DNA of 64,000 bases, taken from the NCBI GenBank assembly GCA_029248525.1, contig JAQWJE010000027.1:1-64000 (forward strand). The letters run 5' to 3'. This document shows, piece by piece, positions 40,660-53,014 of the stretch (the first letter of the stretch is position 1; the number at the start of each line of letters is the position of its first letter). Source of the stretch: Candidatus Binatia bacterium. Lineage in GTDB: Bacteria; Desulfobacterota; Binatia; UBA12015. The notes below the pieces were generated by a model. It was not told the origin of the DNA and did no database searches. It was given only the letters and a program-made list of their open reading frames with translations. The position numbers were made by a program, and so were the translations under genes.

Positions 40660-42738
40660 TTATGCGCCTGCCGACTTGGCCGTAATCTCTTCCGAGACCG
40701 AGGATGGCGCTGCCTCGTATTGTGAAAACTGCATTGAGTAGTTCGCGCGCCCCTGCGTCATGGAACGCATCTCGGTGGCGTAACCGAACATTTCCTTGAG
40801 TGGCACCTCGGCGCTGACGACCTGAGCTCCGGCCCGAGGCTCCATGCCCTGGACCTTCCCTCGTCGACTGCTGAGGTTACCGATCACGTCCCCCATGAAC
40901 TCTTCGGGCGTGACAACTTCGACGGACATCATAGGCTCGAGAAGAACCGGCGATGCCTTGCGACAAGCATCCTTGACCGCCATCGAACCGGCAATCTTGA
41001 ACGCCATCTCGGACGAATCGACTTCATGATACGAGCCGTCCTTTAGTACGATCTTGACGTCGACGACGGGATAACCAGCCATGACACCCGTCTGCAGAGC
41101 TTCGCGGACACCCTTTTCCACGGCCGGGATGTATTCCTTCGGAATGTTTCCGCCCTTGATGGTGTCTTCGAAAACGATGCCGCCGCCTGGCTCCTGCGGC
41201 TCGACGTCGATGACGACATGGCCGAACTGGCCTCGTCCACCGGTCTGCCGGGAGAATTTAGTCTCCTGCGAAACAGGAACACCGATCGTCTCGCGGTAGG
41301 CCACCTGCGGCTTGCCGACGTTTGCCTCGACGTTGAATTCGCGCTTGAGGCGGTCGACGATAATTTCGAGGTGCAACTCGCCCATTCCGGCGATAATTGT
41401 CTGGCCGGTCTCTTCATCGGAGCGCACGCGGAAAGACGGATCCTCGGCGGCCAGCTTGCCAAGCCCGACCCCCAACTTCTCCTGATCGCTCTTGGTCTTC
41501 GGCTCGATCGCGATATCGATCACCGGATCCGGGAAATCGATGGATTCCAGGATCACGGGATCTCGTTCGTCACACAGAGTATCGCCCGTGCGGGTATCCT
41601 TCAGTCCGGCTGCGGCCGCGATATCTCCGGCAACCGCGTCCTTGATTTCCTCACGCTTGTTGGCGTGCATCTTGAGGATACGACCGATGCGCTCCTTGCG
41701 CTGACGCACCGAGTTGTAGACGTAAGTTCCCGTCTCCATGCTGCCCGAATACACGCGGAAGAATGTGAGACTGCCGACGAAGGGGTCGGCCATGATCTTG
41801 AACGCAAGCGCGCTGAAAGGCGCATCGTCGGAAGACGGTCGGGTCACAGGTTCGCCCTTGGCATCGACGCCCTCGACGTCGCTTTTGTCGACAGGCGACG
41901 GGAGATAATCCACGACGGCGTCCAGCAGCGGCTGCACACCCTTGTTCTTGAAAGCCGTTCCACAGAGCACGGGCACCATCGTGCCACCGAGGGTCGCCTT
42001 GCGGACGGCTGCCTTCAGTTCGTCAATCTCGATCTCGCCGCCCTCGAGGTACTTCTCCATCAGGGCGTCGTCGCCCTCGGCCGCACCCTCGATCAGCGCT
42101 TCGCGAAACTTGTCGGCATCGGCCTGCAAATCCTCGGGGATATCGTCCTCGCGGTAGCTGGCACCCATGTTTTCGGTGTCCCAGATCAGGGCCTTCATCT
42201 TGACCAGATCGACAACGCCGGCGAAGTCTTCCTCGGCGCCGATCGGCAGATTGAGGCGCACGGGGTTTGATCCCAAGCGGTCCTCGATCATCCCGACGCT
42301 CATCTCGAAGTCAGCGCCTACGCGGTCCATCTTGTTGATGAACGCGATGCGAGGCACATCGTATTTATCGGCCTGGCGCCAGACCGTTTCGGACTGCGGC
42401 TCGACGCCTGCGACCGAATCAAACAGCGCCACAGCTCCATCCAGCACGCGAAGTGAGCGTTCGACTTCCATCGTGAAGTCAACGTGGCCCGGGGTATCAA
42501 TAATATTGATCCGGTGGTCGTCCCACTCACAAGTCGTCGCCGCGGACGTGATGGTAATCCCGCGTTCCTGCTCCTGCTCCATCCAGTCCATGGTGGCCGA
42601 GCCTTCATGGACTTCACCGATCTTGTAGTTGATCCCGGTATAATAGAGGATCCGCTCGGTGGTCGTGGTTTTACCGGCGTCGATATGAGCCATGATCCCG
42701 ATATTACGGACTTTTGAGAGAGCTATGGTGCGAGGCAT
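40660..42738 (-). CDS. fusA: Elongation factor G
   Basis: The 692-residue GTPase has G1 [14 protein letters not shown] (17-30), [23 protein letters not shown] and [10 protein letters not shown], then domain IV with [15 protein letters not shown] and the C-terminal [20 protein letters not shown]. It drives translocation. It lies in the rpsL-rpsG-fusA-tuf order, 12 nt from rpsG and 82 nt from tuf. Confidence 0.98.
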   Translation of the reverse strand: MPRTIALSKVRNIGIMAHIDAGKTTTTERILYYTGINYKIGEVHEGSATMDWMEQEQERGITITSAATTCEWDDHRINIIDTPGHVDFTMEVERSLRVLDGAVALFDSVAGVEPQSETVWRQADKYDVPRIAFINKMDRVGADFEMSVGMIEDRLGSNPVRLNLPIGAEEDFAGVVDLVKMKALIWDTENMGASYREDDIPEDLQADADKFREALIEGAAEGDDALMEKYLEGGEIEIDELKAAVRKATLGGTMVPVLCGTAFKNKGVQPLLDAVVDYLPSPVDKSDVEGVDAKGEPVTRPSSDDAPFSALAFKIMADPFVGSLTFFRVYSGSMETGTYVYNSVRQRKERIGRILKMHANKREEIKDAVAGDIAAAAGLKDTRTGDTLCDERDPVILESIDFPDPVIDIAIEPKTKSDQEKLGVGLGKLAAEDPSFRVRSDEETGQTIIAGMGELHLEIIVDRLKREFNVEANVGKPQVAYRETIGVPVSQETKFSRQTGGRGQFGHVVIDVEPQEPGGGIVFEDTIKGGNIPKEYIPAVEKGVREALQTGVMAGYPVVDVKIVLKDGSYHEVDSSEMAFKIAGSMAVKDACRKASPVLLEPMMSVEVVTPEEFMGDVIGNLSSRRGKVQGMEPRAGAQVVSAEVPLKEMFGYATEMRSMTQGRANYSMQFSQYEAAPSSVSEEITAKSAGA

Positions 42739-42750
42739 GAGACCGATTTC

Positions 42751-43382
<632 letters not shown>

Positions 43383-43409
43383 CGACTAGATGCCTAGTAA
43401 ATAAGCACG

Positions 43410-43781
43410 CTACTTCGGCCGCTTTGCGCCGTACTTGGAGCGACCCTGTCTGCGATCCTGCACGCCGACCGTGTCCAACGTTCCTCGAACGATATGATAG
43501 CGAACGCCGGGCAGATCCTTCACACGACCGCCTCGAATGAGAACGACCGAGTGTTCCTGCAGGTTATGACCGATACCTGGAATATAGGAAGTGACTTCAA
43601 TCCCGTTGGTCAACCGCACACGCGCCACCTTGCGGAGGGCGGAGTTCGGCTTCTTCGGGGTTGAGGTATAAACCCTTGTACACACACCGCGCTTCTGCGG
43701 AGATTTCTGCAGTGCTGGCACTGTTGGACGGCGCTTCTGTACTACGCGCCCTTTTTTCACCAGCTGATTGATCGTCGGCAT
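43410..43781 (-). CDS. rpsL: 30S ribosomal protein S12
   Basis: The 123-residue protein starts [24 protein letters not shown] and has [21 protein letters not shown] and [20 protein letters not shown], with the lysines that normally give streptomycin sensitivity. It controls decoding fidelity. It begins the str group and has its own upstream promoter candidate after rpoC. Confidence 0.98.
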   Translation of the reverse strand: MPTINQLVKKGRVVQKRRPTVPALQKSPQKRGVCTRVYTSTPKKPNSALRKVARVRLTNGIEVTSYIPGIGHNLQEHSVVLIRGGRVKDLPGVRYHIVRGTLDTVGVQDRRQGRSKYGAKRPK

Positions 43782-43808
43782 GAGGGAACCCGATTCCTCG
43801 ATATGTCC

Positions 43809-43850
43809 ACTCGCTTACTGCGAGTCAGCGCCATACGTTAGCGACGCTAA
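43809..43850 (-). promoter_or_regulatory. Two inverted repeats in the rpsL 5' leader
   Basis: ACTCGC/GCGAGT with a five-base loop (43809-43825) and TTAGCG/CGCTAA around a single base (43838-43850) lie between the rpoC-end promoter candidate and the rpsL start. They would be in the 5' leader of the str transcript. They have no T-tract. Possible roles are leader stability or ribosomal-protein binding; function is not shown by sequence. Confidence 0.35.
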
Positions 43851-43922
43851 TGATTTATTGATTTTCCCCGCCTTCAGGGTCGCCGGATTCGGCGTCTTGG
43901 GGGGAACCTTTAAAACTCCCGA

Positions 43923-43951
43923 GCTTTAGGGAACGCAAGCCTGACTGTCAA
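43923..43951 (-). promoter_or_regulatory. Promoter candidate for the rpsL-rpsG-fusA-tuf group
   Basis: On the minus strand, TTGACA (43946-43951) is a perfect -35 box, followed after 17 bases by TAAAGC (43923-43928) as a partial -10 box. The TGA stop codon of rpoC (43948-43950) is embedded in the TTGACA. A leader of about 135 nt to the rpsL start would follow. The -10 match is only three of six, so the call rests mainly on the -35 box, the spacing and the 166-nt gap. Confidence 0.5.
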
Positions 43952-46900
43952 GCCACCCCTATGGAGGAATCGCCTACCAAACCCTCTTCTTCGTCCGGCA
44001 GGAGCTCCTGTTCGGGCTCGTGGACCTCGACTTCGACCTCCTGGTGCTGCACCAGACCCGAACCTGCAGGCACCAGACGTCCCATAATCACGTTTTCTTT
44101 CAGGCCGCTGAGGTCGTCGACCTTTCCGTTGATCGCCGCTTCCGTGAGCACCTTGGTGGTTTCCTGGAAGGATGCCGCCGAGATGAAGCTTTCCGTGGAC
44201 AAACTGGCCTTGGTGATCCCCAAAAGCAGCGGTTCCGCACGAGCCGGCTCGGCGCCTTCAGCTTCCAGGCGCTCATTCACTTCGCTGAGGCGCCAGGCTT
44301 CGACCGGATCCCCCAGCAGGAAGTCCGAATCACCGACCCAGGTGATCTTGACGCGACGCAGCATTTGGCGAACGATTACCTCGATATGCTTATCGTTGAT
44401 CTTCACGCCCTGGAGTCGATAGACCTCCTGAACCTCATCCACGAGGAACTTGGCGAGCTCCTGGCGTCCCTTCACGGCAAGAACGTCATGAGGGTTGGTT
44501 TGGCCATCCATCAACTGATCGCCGGCCCGCACATGGTCGCCTGGATGCACACGCAGATGCTTGCCCTTGGGGATCAGATATTCGCGCTTCTCGCCCACTT
44601 CCGGGGTCACTTCGATCTTGCGTTTGCCCTTGGTGTCCTTGCCATAGGAAACCACACCATCGATCTCGCTGACGGTAGCAGCCTCCTTCGGCTTGCGAGC
44701 CTCGAAAAGCTCGGCGACACGAGGCAGACCACCGGTAATATCCTTCGTCTTGGTGGTCTCTCGAGGCATCTTGGCCAAAACGTCGCCGGCCGCAATCTCA
44801 TCGCCTTCGGCAACGTTGAGGTGAATCCCGACAGGCAACTGATAGCGCGCCTCACTCCCGTTGGGGAGCAATAATATCTTGCCACTCGCATCGCGAACGA
44901 CGATGCTCGGCGACGGCTGTGCCACATCCTCTTCGGCTTTTTTGGCTGCCGTCTTTTTCTTTTTGGCGCCGGTCTTCTTGGCCGCCGTCTTTTTCTTTTT
45001 GGCTTTGGGCGCCTCGATCGTCTGCGCCTGTGACGCGCTATAATCGATCACCACAGTGGTCGACATTCCGGTCCGCTCATCCAACTCTTCACGCATCGTC
45101 ACGCCTTCGATGAGGTCCTGGAAATGGGCCACACCCGAGAGTTCGGTGAGCATCGGCGTTGTATAGGGGTCCCACTCGGCCAAAAGGGCTCCAGCTTCAA
45201 CCGAATCACCGTCTTTCACCTGCAAATGGGCGCCGGCAACGATTTTATGACGTTCGCGCTCGCGCTCGCGATTCCCGCTCTGCTCCACAACCGAGAGCTC
45301 GCCATGGCGTGACATGGCCACCAGTCCGCCGTCTTTGCGGCCCACCGGATCCACATCATGAAGACGAACAACGCCGTCATATTTGGCTTTCAAATCGGTG
45401 TTTTCAGCAGCGCGACTCGCGGTGCCACCGATATGGAAAGTGCGCATGGTCAACTGCGTGCCTGGCTCACCAATCGATTGTGCGGCAATCACACCCACCG
45501 CTTCGCCCAGGTTCGCGATGTTCCCGCGAGCCAGATCACGACCGTAACATTTGGCGCAGACGCCCCGTCTCGTATCGCAGGTCAGAACCGACCGGATCTT
45601 GACCGAGTCCACATTCGCGTCCTCGATAATCCGAACTTTCTCTTCGTCGATCTCGGTATTGGCCGGGACCAGAAGCTTCTGATCAAACGGATCGAGGATA
45701 TCCTCCAGAGCCACACGGCCCAGAACTCGTTCGCCCAACGACTCGATCACTTCGCCGCCCTCCATCAAGGAGTGCAGCTCGATCCCGTCGAGAGTCTGAC
45801 AGTCTTCTTCCGTAATGGTGGCGTCTTGCGCCACGTCCACGAGGCGTCGTGTCAGATAGCCCGAGTTGGCAGTCTTGAGCGCTGTATCGGCCAGTCCTTT
45901 TCGGGCGCCGTGGGTCGAGATGAAATATTGGAGAACGGTCAATCCCTCGCGGAAGTTGGCCGTAATCGGAGTTTCGATAATTTCTCCGGACGGTTTCGCC
46001 ATCAATCCGCGCATCCCTGCAAGCTGACGCATCTGCTGCTGGGAGCCACGAGCACCGGAGTCGGCCATCATGAAGACCGGATTGAAGCTGTCCGTCTCTT
46101 CCTGTTTCGAGCCATCGCTGAAGGTCTCGACACGCAACTCGGCAGCCATGACCTCGGCCACGTCATCGGTCTTCTGAGCCCAAACATCGACGACCTTGTT
46201 GTAGCGCTCGCCGTCGGTGATCAAACCCTTTGCGTATTGATCGGCAATCTCGGCGACGTCCTTGGCCGCTTCCTCAATCAAGGCATCCTTGGTGGCCGGG
46301 ATACGCATATCCTTGATCCCGATCGAGACGCCCGCCATGGTCGCGTATTTGTAGCCAGTATCCTTGAGCTTGTCGGCAAAGATCACGGCCGCCTTATTCT
46401 GTGCGCGGCGGTAGGCAATATCGATAATATTGGCGAGTTCCTTCTTCTTCAGAGTCTTGTTGATCTCTGCAAAAGGAAGTTCCGGCGGGCAAACCTCATA
46501 GAGGAGCACCCGGCCGACGGTCGTGCGATAGATCTCGCCAGCGATGCGGCAGTTGATAGCGGCCTGAAGGTCGACTTCCCCCTGATCAAAAGCCACGCGA
46601 ACCTGGTCGGGACCAAAGAAACAGTCTTTCTCGACCTGATCCGCCTGCTCTTCGAGAGGCAACTGTGTGCCCTTCGCAAACGGCCTGCGCCGGGACATCC
46701 AGTACAACCCCAACACCATATCCTGCGAGGGGACGATAATCGGCTTCCCGTTCGCTGGTGAGAGGATGTTGTTGGTCGACATCATGAGGGTTCGCGCCTC
46801 GACCTGGGCTTCCACCGAAAGCGGAACGTGAACCGCCATCTGGTCGCCGTCAAAGTCGGCATTATAGGCCGAGCAAACCAACGGGTGGAGCTGGATCGCC

Positions 46901-48237
46901 TTCCCCTCGATCAAGACCGGCTCAAACGCCTGAATGCCCAGACGGTGAAGGGTCGGTGCACGGTTGAGAAGCACCGGGTGTTCCCGAATGACTTCGTCGA
47001 GAATATCCCAGACTTCAGGGCGCGCCTGATCCACCATCTTCTTGGCGCTCTTGATCGTGGTAACGAAACCACGCTCCTCGAGCTTATTATAGATAAACGG
47101 CTTGAACAGCTCGAGGGCCATCTTCTTGGGGAGACCGCATTGGTGCAGTCGCAACTCGGGGCCGACAACAATCACGGAGCGACCCGAATAGTCGACGCGC
47201 TTGCCGAGCAGGTTCTGACGGAATCGGCCCGTCTTGCCCTTGAGCATATCCGACAAGGATTTCAGAGGGCGCTTGTTCGGGCCCGTGATCGCTCGACCAC
47301 GACGTCCATTATCGAAAAGGGCGTCGACAGCTTCCTGAAGCATCCGCTTCTCGTTGCGAATGATGATATCCGGAGCTTGAAGCTCCATCAGACGCTTGAG
47401 GCGATTGTTCCGGTTAATGACGCGACGGTAGAGATCATTCAGATCGGAGGTCGCGAAACGACCACCGTCCAGAGGCACCAGAGGGCGCAGGTCAGGCGGA
47501 ATGACCGGGATGACCTCGAGGATCATCCACTCGGGTCGGTTCCCCGAGCGGCGCAAGGCACTGATCACCTTCAGACGCTTGGCCAACTTCTTGCGCTTGG
47601 CCTCACTCGTGGCGTCCTTCAGGTCCTGACGAAGAGCCAGTGCATCGGCCTCGACATCGAGTCCCTCCAGCAACTCGCGGATCGACTCGGCACCCATCCC
47701 GGCCCGGAAACTGCCCGGACCGTATTCCTCGACTGCCTGACGATGCTCTGTCTCGGTCAGCAACTGGCATTCTTCCAGCTCGGAGTCCTTGGCATCGATC
47801 ACGACGTAGGATTCGAAATAAAGGATCTTCTCGACTTCCTTGAGCGTCAGGTCGAGAGCCGTTGCGATACGAGACGGCAAGCTTTTCAGAAACCAGATAT
47901 GTGCGACCGGCGTGGCCAGTTCGATATGGCCCATGCGCTCGCGGCGCACTTTGCTCTGAATGACTTCAACACCGCATTTCTCGCAGACGACACCACGATG
48001 CCGCATGCGTTTGTACTTGCCGCAGTTGCACTCGTAGTCCTTGGTCGGTCCGAAGATCTTGGCGCAGAACAAGCCATCCCGCTCCGGCTTGAAGGTTCGG
48101 TAATTAATCGTCTCCGGCTTCTTGACCTCGCCATGAGACCAGGAGCGGATCGTATCCGGCTCCGCAATCGAAATGCGGAGAGACCCGAAGGCGACCGGAT
48201 TCTTTGGCTTCTCAAATAGACTGAAAAGATCTTCCAT
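43948..48237 (-). CDS. rpoC: RNA polymerase beta' subunit
   Basis: The 1429-residue subunit has the N-terminal zinc ribbon (C70, C72, C85, C88), the active-site NADFDGD (about 458-464), a second zinc cluster ([16 protein letters not shown]) and a trigger-helix region TMRFHIGG-type [15 protein letters not shown]. The C-terminal block is [18 protein letters not shown] followed by [21 protein letters not shown]. Between about residues 1074 and 1108 a lysine- and alanine-rich insertion ([10 protein letters not shown] twice) interrupts the SI3-type region. It lies 3 nt after rpoB. The C-terminal tail is acidic ([13 protein letters not shown]). Confidence 0.98.
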   Translation of the reverse strand: MEDLFSLFEKPKNPVAFGSLRISIAEPDTIRSWSHGEVKKPETINYRTFKPERDGLFCAKIFGPTKDYECNCGKYKRMRHRGVVCEKCGVEVIQSKVRRERMGHIELATPVAHIWFLKSLPSRIATALDLTLKEVEKILYFESYVVIDAKDSELEECQLLTETEHRQAVEEYGPGSFRAGMGAESIRELLEGLDVEADALALRQDLKDATSEAKRKKLAKRLKVISALRRSGNRPEWMILEVIPVIPPDLRPLVPLDGGRFATSDLNDLYRRVINRNNRLKRLMELQAPDIIIRNEKRMLQEAVDALFDNGRRGRAITGPNKRPLKSLSDMLKGKTGRFRQNLLGKRVDYSGRSVIVVGPELRLHQCGLPKKMALELFKPFIYNKLEERGFVTTIKSAKKMVDQARPEVWDILDEVIREHPVLLNRAPTLHRLGIQAFEPVLIEGKAIQLHPLVCSAYNADFDGDQMAVHVPLSVEAQVEARTLMMSTNNILSPANGKPIIVPSQDMVLGLYWMSRRRPFAKGTQLPLEEQADQVEKDCFFGPDQVRVAFDQGEVDLQAAINCRIAGEIYRTTVGRVLLYEVCPPELPFAEINKTLKKKELANIIDIAYRRAQNKAAVIFADKLKDTGYKYATMAGVSIGIKDMRIPATKDALIEEAAKDVAEIADQYAKGLITDGERYNKVVDVWAQKTDDVAEVMAAELRVETFSDGSKQEETDSFNPVFMMADSGARGSQQQMRQLAGMRGLMAKPSGEIIETPITANFREGLTVLQYFISTHGARKGLADTALKTANSGYLTRRLVDVAQDATITEEDCQTLDGIELHSLMEGGEVIESLGERVLGRVALEDILDPFDQKLLVPANTEIDEEKVRIIEDANVDSVKIRSVLTCDTRRGVCAKCYGRDLARGNIANLGEAVGVIAAQSIGEPGTQLTMRTFHIGGTASRAAENTDLKAKYDGVVRLHDVDPVGRKDGGLVAMSRHGELSVVEQSGNRERERERHKIVAGAHLQVKDGDSVEAGALLAEWDPYTTPMLTELSGVAHFQDLIEGVTMREELDERTGMSTTVVIDYSASQAQTIEAPKAKKKKTAAKKTGAKKKKTAAKKAEEDVAQPSPSIVVRDASGKILLLPNGSEARYQLPVGIHLNVAEGDEIAAGDVLAKMPRETTKTKDITGGLPRVAELFEARKPKEAATVSEIDGVVSYGKDTKGKRKIEVTPEVGEKREYLIPKGKHLRVHPGDHVRAGDQLMDGQTNPHDVLAVKGRQELAKFLVDEVQEVYRLQGVKINDKHIEVIVRQMLRRVKITWVGDSDFLLGDPVEAWRLSEVNERLEAEGAEPARAEPLLLGITKASLSTESFISAASFQETTKVLTEAAINGKVDDLSGLKENVIMGRLVPAGSGLVQHQEVEVEVHEPEQELLPDEEEGLVGDSSIGVA
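44948..45003 (-). repeat. 20-bp direct repeat coding the lysine-rich insertion in RpoC
   Basis: The identical 20-mer GCCGTCTTTTTCTTTTTGGC occurs at 44948-44967 and 44984-45003, 36 bp apart, in frame (36 is a multiple of three). It encodes the repeated [10 protein letters not shown] of the beta' insertion. Exact repeats in phase suggest that the insertion grew by slippage or recombination and that its length may vary between strains. Confidence 0.8.
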
Positions 48238-48240
48238 CGG

Positions 48241-51200
48241 TCACTCCTGTGGCTCGGCGGCGTCCAGCACCGGAGCCTCTTCCTCAATAAGTTCAACGTC
48301 CAAAGCGAGGCTCTGCAATTCCTTGAGCATCACATTGAAAGATTCGGGCAGACCCGGTTCCAGAACCGTCTCGCCCTTCACGATAGCCTCGTACATCCGT
48401 GTGCGACCGATGACATCATCGGACTTCACAGTCAGCATTTCCTGCAGAGTGTACGCGGCGCCGTAAGCTTCCAGAGCCCAGACTTCCATCTCACCCAAAC
48501 GCTGACCACCAAACTGCGCCTTGCCGCCCAAAGGCTGCTGCGTGACGAGAGAGTATGGTCCCGTCGAGCGCGCGTGGATCTTGTCGTCCACAAGGTGGTG
48601 AAGTTTCAGCATGTAAATAATGCCGACGGTGACAGGCTGCGAGAAGCGATCGCCCGTCTTGCCGTCGAAGAGCCACGACTGCCCGGTGTCCGAAAGTCCG
48701 GCCTTCTCGAGCAAGCCGAAAATCTCTTCCTCGGAGGCGCCATCGAATACAGGCGTCGCTGTATGAATGCCCCGAGTCGCCTTGCTTGCCACGCGCTCCA
48801 GATCCTGAGCACTCGCCGAGGCAAATACATCCTCGAATTCCGGGCCATAGGCATCTGACAGCTTGCTGCGCAGTTCGTCTTCGGCGCCACTCTGGCGAAA
48901 GGCTTCCAACGCCTCAGCGACCTGGAGGCCCAATTGGCGGGCCGCAAAGCCAAGGTGCGTTTCGAGAATCTGGCCCACGTTCATACGTGAGGGAACGCCG
49001 AGCGGATTCAGAACAATATCCACGGGCGTGCCGTCCGCGAGGTAGGGCATATCTTCTTCCGGTAAAATTCGGGAGAGAACACCCTTGTTCCCGTGACGAC
49101 CGGCCATCTTGTCACCCACCTGAAGCTTGCGCTTGATGGCAACAAAAACCTTGACCAATTTGATCACACCGGGAGAAAGCTCATCGCCTCCCTGAAGCCG
49201 GCTCTTTTTCTCTTCGGTGACGCCGCGAAGGTGGTCGATCTGGTCACGCATCGCCCGACACGTACCCTCCAGCTCCTCTTCGGATTTATCATCGCCGATA
49301 CGAATATCGCCCCAAAGCATCGAGGGAATATTTTCATCGATATCTTCGGCCGTAATCTCCTGGCCCTTGGCAAGAAGCTGACGCCGATGATCATCGGCGA
49401 GTTTTCCGGAGGCAACCTTGCCGACGACCAATTCCTTTACTTTTCGAGCGGTGCTTTCGCGAAGAATTCGGACCTGATCGCCCTCGTCCTTGACGAGCCG
49501 AGCGACTTCCTCCTCTTCGATCTCGCGAGAGCGCTCATCCTTGCTCACACCCTTGCGCGAGAAGACGCGGGCCTCGATCACCGTGCCCTCGACTCCCGGA
49601 GGAACCTTGAGCGCGGTATCGCGCACTTCACCGGCCTTCTCACCGAAGATCGCACGAAGCAGTTTTTCTTCCGGAGAAAGCTGCGTCTCGCCCTTCGGCG
49701 TGATCTTGCCCACCAGAATGTCTCCGGGGCGAACCTCGGCACCAATCCGAATGATTCCCGACTCGTCGAGATCTGCGAGGGCTTCCTCGCCGACGTTCGG
49801 AATGTCTCGCGTAATATCCTCTGGTCCGAGCTTGGTGTCGCGAGCAACACACTCGAACTCCTCGATGTGCACGGAAGTGAACCGATCTTCTTTGACCAGG
49901 CGCTCACTCACGAGGATCGAATCCTCGAAATTATAACCGCCCCAAGGCATGAACGCGACGAGCACATTCTGGCCCAGGGCCAGATCACCGACCTGCGTGG
50001 CAGGACCGTCTGCAAGAACATCACCAACAGCAACCCGGTCTCCCGGTTGCACAATGGGCTTCTGGTTCATGCAGGTGCTCTGGTTCGATCGCTGGTATTT
50101 GACCAACCCGTGGATATCGATCCCGGTGTCACTGCCATCGGTCTTCGGATTGTCGGCGCGAACCACAATTCGGGTTGCGTCAACGCTCTCGACCACACCT
50201 TCGCGCTTGGCAACCGCCGTGACTCCGGAATCCCGGGCCACGATCGCTTCCATTCCGGTGCCCACAAACGGGGCATCGGTTCGCAGAAGAGGAACGGCCT
50301 GACGTTGCATGTTCGAGCCCATCAGAGCTCGGTTGGCATCATCATGCTCGAGGAAAGGGATCATCGAGGCCGCCACCGACACCAACTGGTTGGGCGAGAC
50401 GTCCATATAATCCAGCCGGTCCGGAGGAACCTGCTGGAACTCACCAGCCGTCCGGGCAGAAACCAGATCGCGAACATAGCTTCCGTCGGCATTAAGCGGA
50501 GCATTCGCCTGAGCAATCGTATGCTGCTCTTCCTGCAACGCCGAGAGGAATTTGATGTCGTCGGTTGCCACACCCTCGGCTACCTTGCGATAGGGTGTCT
50601 CGACAAAACCGAACTCATTCACGCGAGCATAGGTGGAGAGCGAAGCAATCAATCCGATATTGGGACCTTCAGGGGTCTCAATCGGACAGACGCGACCGTA
50701 GTGGGTCGGATGGACGTCACGAACCTCAAAGCCGGCTCGTTCGCGGGTCAAACCACCCGGGCCAAGTGCCGAAAGACGTCGCTTATGCGTCACTTCCGAC
50801 AAGGGGTTGGTCTGGTCCATGAACTGGGAAAGCTGCGAGGATCCGAAGAACTCCTTCACCACTGCCGCGACCGGTTTGTAGTTGATCAGCTCCTGAGGCA
50901 TCAGAGTCTCGATATCCTGCAGACTCATCCGCTCCTTGATCGCCCGCTCCATGCGGACCAGGCCGATGCGGAACTGGTTCTCGACGAGTTCACCGACCGC
51001 GCGCACCCGGCGATTGCCAAGATGGTCAATATCGTCGGTGGTGCCGTTACCATTCTTCAGGTCGATCAGATAACGAACCGCCTCGAGGATATCGGACGAA
51101 CGCAAGGTACCCTGATCGAGAGGTGTCGCTTCTTCGTTCCCGAAGAGCTTGTGGTTCATCTTCAGACGACCCACCTTGGAAAGATCGTAGCGGTCCGGAT

Positions 51201-52389
51201 TGAAGAACAGGTTGTCGAAGAATGTCCGCGCGGTTTCGCGCGTCGGAGGATCGCCCGGACGCAAGCGCTTGTAGATCTCCATGATCGCCTCATCAGGCGA
51301 GGTGATCTTGTCCTGCATCATGGTGTTGCGGAGGAATGGTCCCACGTCGTCGGTGAAGAGCACTTCGATCTTCTTGATCTTCTTCTCGATCAAGGACTCG
51401 AGCTCTTCGGGGCCGATTTCCTGGTTACACTCCAGAATCAATTCGCCCGTAGCCGGGTCGGGGACATCCACCGAGGAAATCTTGCCCACTAGATCCTCGA
51501 GAGGCATGGGTAAATCCTTGACCCCAGCCGCCTCGATATTCCGCAGGGCGCCCTTGGTCAGCTTCCGGCCGGCCTTGACGACAACTTCGTTGTTCTCCGG
51601 ATTCCGGATATCCATGCTGATCCGCGTGCCGAGATGCAGATCGGAGCGGAAGGCCCGCGAGGCGTGGTCGGCCTTCAGCGTGATCTCTTCCTTTTTGTAG
51701 AAGTAGTTCAGGAGATCTTCTGTCTCCATACCGAGCGCGCGCAACAAGACAGAGGCGTGGAATTTCCGACGCCGATCGATGCGAACGTAGATGGTATCCT
51801 TGGCGTCGAATTCCAGATCGATCCAGGAGCCGCGATAAGGAATGACTCGCGCCTTGAAAAGCAGTTTGCCGGAGGAGTGCGTCTTGCCCTTGTCGTCGTC
51901 GAAGAACACACCGGGCGAGCGGTGGAGCTGTGATACAATCACGCGCTCGGTCCCGTTGATCACGAAAGTACCGTGATTCGTCATGAGCGGGATCTCACCG
52001 AAGTAGACCTCCTGCTCCTTGACGTTCTTGATCGAGCGAGCGCCGCTGGTGGGATCCACATCATAGATCACCAGATGGACGGTCACTTTCAGGGGGGCTG
52101 CGTAGTTATTACCCCGTTGCTGGCATTCGTCGATATCGAACTTGGGTTCGCCAATCGAGTACCGTACGAAGTCCAGTTCAGCGGTCTCGTTAAAGTCCTT
52201 GATCGGGAAGACCGATTTGAAAACCGCCTGCACGCCGACATCTTCCCGTTCATCGGGAGCCACGTCGAGTTGCAGGAAGTCGTCGTACGACCGCCGCTGA
52301 ATTGCAATGAGATTGGGAATATCAACAACGCGTCGAATCTTCCCAAAGCTACGCCTGGGACGGAAATTATCCGCTAGCTGAGCTGCCAT
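48241..52389 (-). CDS. rpoB: RNA polymerase beta subunit
   Basis: The 1382-residue subunit has the fork-loop/rifampicin region [19 protein letters not shown] (about 513-531) followed by [20 protein letters not shown], with no obvious resistance substitution. [17 protein letters not shown], the catalytic-side [29 protein letters not shown] and the C-terminal [20 protein letters not shown] are also present. It begins 158 nt after rplL, beyond an attenuator-like hairpin, and is followed by rpoC after 3 nt. Confidence 0.98.
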   Translation of the reverse strand: MAAQLADNFRPRRSFGKIRRVVDIPNLIAIQRRSYDDFLQLDVAPDEREDVGVQAVFKSVFPIKDFNETAELDFVRYSIGEPKFDIDECQQRGNNYAAPLKVTVHLVIYDVDPTSGARSIKNVKEQEVYFGEIPLMTNHGTFVINGTERVIVSQLHRSPGVFFDDDKGKTHSSGKLLFKARVIPYRGSWIDLEFDAKDTIYVRIDRRRKFHASVLLRALGMETEDLLNYFYKKEEITLKADHASRAFRSDLHLGTRISMDIRNPENNEVVVKAGRKLTKGALRNIEAAGVKDLPMPLEDLVGKISSVDVPDPATGELILECNQEIGPEELESLIEKKIKKIEVLFTDDVGPFLRNTMMQDKITSPDEAIMEIYKRLRPGDPPTRETARTFFDNLFFNPDRYDLSKVGRLKMNHKLFGNEEATPLDQGTLRSSDILEAVRYLIDLKNGNGTTDDIDHLGNRRVRAVGELVENQFRIGLVRMERAIKERMSLQDIETLMPQELINYKPVAAVVKEFFGSSQLSQFMDQTNPLSEVTHKRRLSALGPGGLTRERAGFEVRDVHPTHYGRVCPIETPEGPNIGLIASLSTYARVNEFGFVETPYRKVAEGVATDDIKFLSALQEEQHTIAQANAPLNADGSYVRDLVSARTAGEFQQVPPDRLDYMDVSPNQLVSVAASMIPFLEHDDANRALMGSNMQRQAVPLLRTDAPFVGTGMEAIVARDSGVTAVAKREGVVESVDATRIVVRADNPKTDGSDTGIDIHGLVKYQRSNQSTCMNQKPIVQPGDRVAVGDVLADGPATQVGDLALGQNVLVAFMPWGGYNFEDSILVSERLVKEDRFTSVHIEEFECVARDTKLGPEDITRDIPNVGEEALADLDESGIIRIGAEVRPGDILVGKITPKGETQLSPEEKLLRAIFGEKAGEVRDTALKVPPGVEGTVIEARVFSRKGVSKDERSREIEEEEVARLVKDEGDQVRILRESTARKVKELVVGKVASGKLADDHRRQLLAKGQEITAEDIDENIPSMLWGDIRIGDDKSEEELEGTCRAMRDQIDHLRGVTEEKKSRLQGGDELSPGVIKLVKVFVAIKRKLQVGDKMAGRHGNKGVLSRILPEEDMPYLADGTPVDIVLNPLGVPSRMNVGQILETHLGFAARQLGLQVAEALEAFRQSGAEDELRSKLSDAYGPEFEDVFASASAQDLERVASKATRGIHTATPVFDGASEEEIFGLLEKAGLSDTGQSWLFDGKTGDRFSQPVTVGIIYMLKLHHLVDDKIHARSTGPYSLVTQQPLGGKAQFGGQRLGEMEVWALEAYGAAYTLQEMLTVKSDDVIGRTRMYEAIVKGETVLEPGLPESFNVMLKELQSLALDVELIEEEAPVLDAAEPQE

Positions 52390-52450
52390 CTACGCTCTAC
52401 GCTCCTGTCGCACCGGTGCGCCTAAACGCAGCAGAACGACCTTTCGAGCC

Positions 52451-52494
52451 AGAAAACGAGCACGCACGAAGCCCGTCGGGCTTCGTGATGCTCG
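52451..52494 (-). terminator. Attenuator-like hairpin with T-tract between rplL and rpoB
   Basis: On the minus strand an inner 10-bp perfect stem (CACGAAGCCC with GGGCTTCGTG, three-base loop, 52465-52487) is extended by an outer stem CGAGCA/TGCTCG (52457-52462 and 52489-52494) across a small bulge. It is followed directly by TTTTCT (52451-52456 region). This is an intrinsic-terminator shape inside an operon, at the position of the known rplL-rpoB attenuator of E. coli. Partial read-through would lower rpoBC relative to L7/L12, which is needed in several-fold excess. The role is inferred by analogy. Confidence 0.75.
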
Positions 52495-52519
52495 CTTCCA
52501 AAGGTAATACGATCCGGGA

Positions 52520-52543
52520 CGAGCGCGCCATATGGCACGCTCG
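52520..52543 (-). promoter_or_regulatory. Near-perfect inverted repeat just after rplL
   Basis: A 24-nt inverted repeat with arms CGAGCG and CGCTCG, one mismatch, then GCC-ATAT-GGC, lies 5 nt after the rplL stop and about 25 nt before the attenuator hairpin. It has no T-tract. In E. coli an RNase III site follows the rplL-rpoB attenuator; here the order is reversed. A processing or 3'-end stabilising hairpin for the rplL message is plausible. Confidence 0.45.
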
Positions 52544-52547
52544 ACGA

Positions 52548-52940
52548 TCAATCGAGCTCGACAGCGGCGCCAGCCCCTTCGAGTTTCGTCTTGATCTCTT
52601 CCGCGTCGGCCTTCGAAACGCCTTCCTTGACGTTTTTGGGGGCCCCGTCGACCAGATCCTTGGCTTCCTTCAATCCGAGACCGGTGATTTCGCGAACAAC
52701 CTTGATCACCTGAATCTTCTTTTCGCCAGCGCCCTTGAGAACGACATTGAACTCGTCCTTCTCTTCGGCTGCGCCGCCGGCGTCACCGCCAGCGCCACCA
52801 GCTGCGGCTACCGCAACCGGGGCCGCCGCAGAGACACCCCACTTCTCTTCAAGCTGCTTTACCAGCTCGGAGACTTCGAGGATCGTCAGTCCCGAAAGCG
52901 TTTCAATCAGCTCGTTTATCTGCTCCGCCGTCATGGCCAT
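52548..52940 (-). CDS. rplL: 50S ribosomal protein L7/L12
   Basis: The 130-residue protein has the N-terminal dimerisation domain ([25 protein letters not shown]), an Ala/Gly-rich hinge (about 40-58), and the C-terminal factor-binding domain with [21 protein letters not shown]. It forms the multi-copy stalk that recruits EF-Tu and EF-G. ATG 52940 is followed by another ATG two codons on. It follows rplJ by 74 nt. Confidence 0.98.
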   Translation of the reverse strand: MAMTAEQINELIETLSGLTILEVSELVKQLEEKWGVSAAAPVAVAAAGGAGGDAGGAAEEKDEFNVVLKGAGEKKIQVIKVVREITGLGLKEAKDLVDGAPKNVKEGVSKADAEEIKTKLEGAGAAVELD

Positions 52941-52965
52941 TTTCTTCTGTACTCCCTGGATAGGT

Positions 52966-53007
52966 CGGGTCTTGAAGACCCGTGGTGGTTTGGATTCCTA
53001 CGGAATC
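52966..53007 (-). promoter_or_regulatory. Two short hairpins between rplJ and rplL
   Basis: The 74-nt gap between rplJ and rplL holds GATTCC-TAC-GGAATC (52993-53007) and CGGGTCTTGAAGACCCG (52966-52982, up to eight pairs). Neither has a T-tract. They could help set the 4:1 or 6:1 L12:L10 ratio by stabilising or cleaving the rplL message. This is inferred from position alone. Confidence 0.4.
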
Positions 53008-53014
53008 TTTGCGC

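Noticed and set aside
44948-45003. Direct repeat in rpoC as a target-site duplication or mobile element end
   Set aside because: The repeats are in frame, lie inside an intact coding sequence and encode a simple lysine-rich motif. No inverted ends or transposase are present.
49093-51492. 799-codon open frame on the plus strand across rpoB
   Set aside because: It is antisense to the highly conserved rpoB coding region, has no protein-family character and arises from the codon composition of rpoB.
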